A stretch of DNA of 6,839 bases from Bdellovibrionales bacterium (lineage in GTDB: Bacteria; Bdellovibrionota; Bacteriovoracia; Bacteriovoracales; Bacteriovoracaceae). Below are positions 6,332 to 6,839 of this stretch, in pieces (the stretch's first letter is position 1; each line of letters opens with the position of its first letter). The stretch covers positions 1 through 6,839 of the forward strand of contig SXUH01000314.1 in NCBI GenBank assembly GCA_005791855.1, in the 5' to 3' direction. The position numbers and the translations under genes are program-made. Under the pieces are notes generated by a model. It was not told the origin of the DNA. It saw only the letters and a list, made by a program, of their open reading frames with translations, and made no database searches.

Positions 6332-6820
6332 ATGAACATCGAAGCACTAAGAGACATCGTCAAAGTTGCCAAAGACCAGGGCGTGGCCGAACTCAAAGTA
6401 GAAGGGAAGGACTTCAAGGTCTCCGTCAGCTTTGCCACCGGATACACTCCGACCTACACGGCTCCGCAGCTGCAACCACACCCGGTCGCCCCGGCCCACC
6501 ATCAGCCGGCTGCGCCAGCGCAGGCACCGGCGCAAACCGCAGCCCCGCAGGAAACGAAGACCAAGGCCTCCGACGCCGGAGTGCACGTCATCAAGTCCCC
6601 GTTCGTCGGAACCTTCTACGCCTCGTCTTCGCCGGGCAAACCAGTCTACGTGAAGCTGGGTGACCGGGTGAAGGTCGGGCAGGCCCTCTGCGTCCTCGAG
6701 GCCATGAAGATCATGAACGAGATCGACGCCGACGTCGCCGGCGAGATCGTGGAAATCTGTGTGGATAACGAGTCCCTGGTCGAGTTCGGCCAGCCCCTCT
6801 TCAAGATCAAGCCAAGCTAA
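6332..6820 (+). CDS. accB: Biotin carboxyl carrier protein of acetyl-CoA carboxylase
   Basis: AccB carries the biotin that is carboxylated by AccC and then used by AccA/AccD to make malonyl-CoA for fatty-acid synthesis. The 162-residue product has an N-terminal helical segment (1-34; IEALRDIVKVAKDQGVAELK), a flexible Pro/Ala/Gln-rich linker (about 39-80) and a biotinyl domain (about 84-160). The biotin site is EAMKIMNEI (123-131), with Lys126 as the expected attachment residue. The domain also keeps SPFVGTFY (89-96), which covers the AccB-type thumb region. The start follows the efp stop by 2 bases, with AAGG (6321-6324) as ribosome site inside the end of efp. The stop overlaps the next ATG (TAATG). 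It could be a carrier of another biotin enzyme, but length and the SPFVGTFY motif favour AccB. Confidence 0.97.
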   Translation: MNIEALRDIVKVAKDQGVAELKVEGKDFKVSVSFATGYTPTYTAPQLQPHPVAPAHHQPAAPAQAPAQTAAPQETKTKASDAGVHVIKSPFVGTFYASSSPGKPVYVKLGDRVKVGQALCVLEAMKIMNEIDADVAGEIVEICVDNESLVEFGQPLFKIKPS

Positions 6821-6839
6821 TGAAAAAAGTCGAACAGAA
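6820..6839 (+). CDS. First codons of the next gene, probably accC (cut by the window)
   Basis: An ATG overlaps the accB stop by one base (TAATG) and opens MKKVEQ up to the window edge. Six codons cannot identify a protein. Biotin carboxylase (accC) is the usual gene directly after accB, so it is the likely one. However, AccC normally shows its IANRGEIA motif within the first 15 residues, which cannot be seen here, and MKKVEQ would imply a short N-terminal extension. The name is therefore inferred from context only. Confidence 0.5.

Noticed and set aside
6448..6571. Pro/Ala/Gln-rich low-complexity stretch in accB as a repeat element
   Set aside because: It is the normal flexible linker of AccB between the N-terminal segment and the biotinyl domain.

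Overview
The window is a compact, all plus-strand gene cluster from a high-GC Gram-negative bacterium. In order it holds the 3' part of pilM, then pilN, pilO, pilP and pilQ (the type IV pilus alignment complex and outer-membrane secretin), an unnamed cytoplasmic TPR protein, aroQ (type II 3-dehydroquinase), efp (elongation factor P), accB (biotin carboxyl carrier protein) and the first codons of a further gene, probably accC. A pilMNOPQ block leading into a TPR gene and aroQ-efp-accB recalls the Bdellovibrio-type (Bdellovibrionota) arrangement. That is from memory and could not be checked here. The secretin and the signal peptides do show directly that the host has an outer membrane.

Layout: genes are packed with 4-base ATGA overlaps (pilN/pilO and pilO/pilP), a TAATG overlap (accB/next gene) or gaps of 2-16 bases. 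The only wider gap is 41 bases, between pilP and pilQ. No stretch over 300 bases lacks a gene. I found no RNA gene, mobile element, CRISPR array or clear intrinsic terminator.

How the genes work together: PilM is the cytoplasmic actin-like ring. It normally binds the N-terminal tail of PilN. PilN and PilO are inner-membrane coiled-coil partners, PilP bridges them to the periplasmic part of PilQ, and PilQ is the outer-membrane gate for the pilus. The TPR protein has no export signal, so it is not an ordinary outer-membrane pilotin; its role is unknown. Downstream genes are housekeeping: AroQ (shikimate pathway), EF-P (rescue of ribosomes at polyproline) and AccB (first step of fatty-acid synthesis).

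Base composition is uneven. Most genes use C- or G-ending codons almost exclusively (CTC, ATC, GTC, AAG, GAG). AT-richer, relaxed codon use appears in two patches: about 2251-2400 (end of pilP, gap, start of pilQ) and about 5120-5810 (end of the TPR gene, all of aroQ, start of efp). The codon bias also creates long but spurious antisense reading frames. Nothing here is clearly an undescribed system. The TPR protein next to pilQ and the two AT-rich patches are the points most worth a second look.
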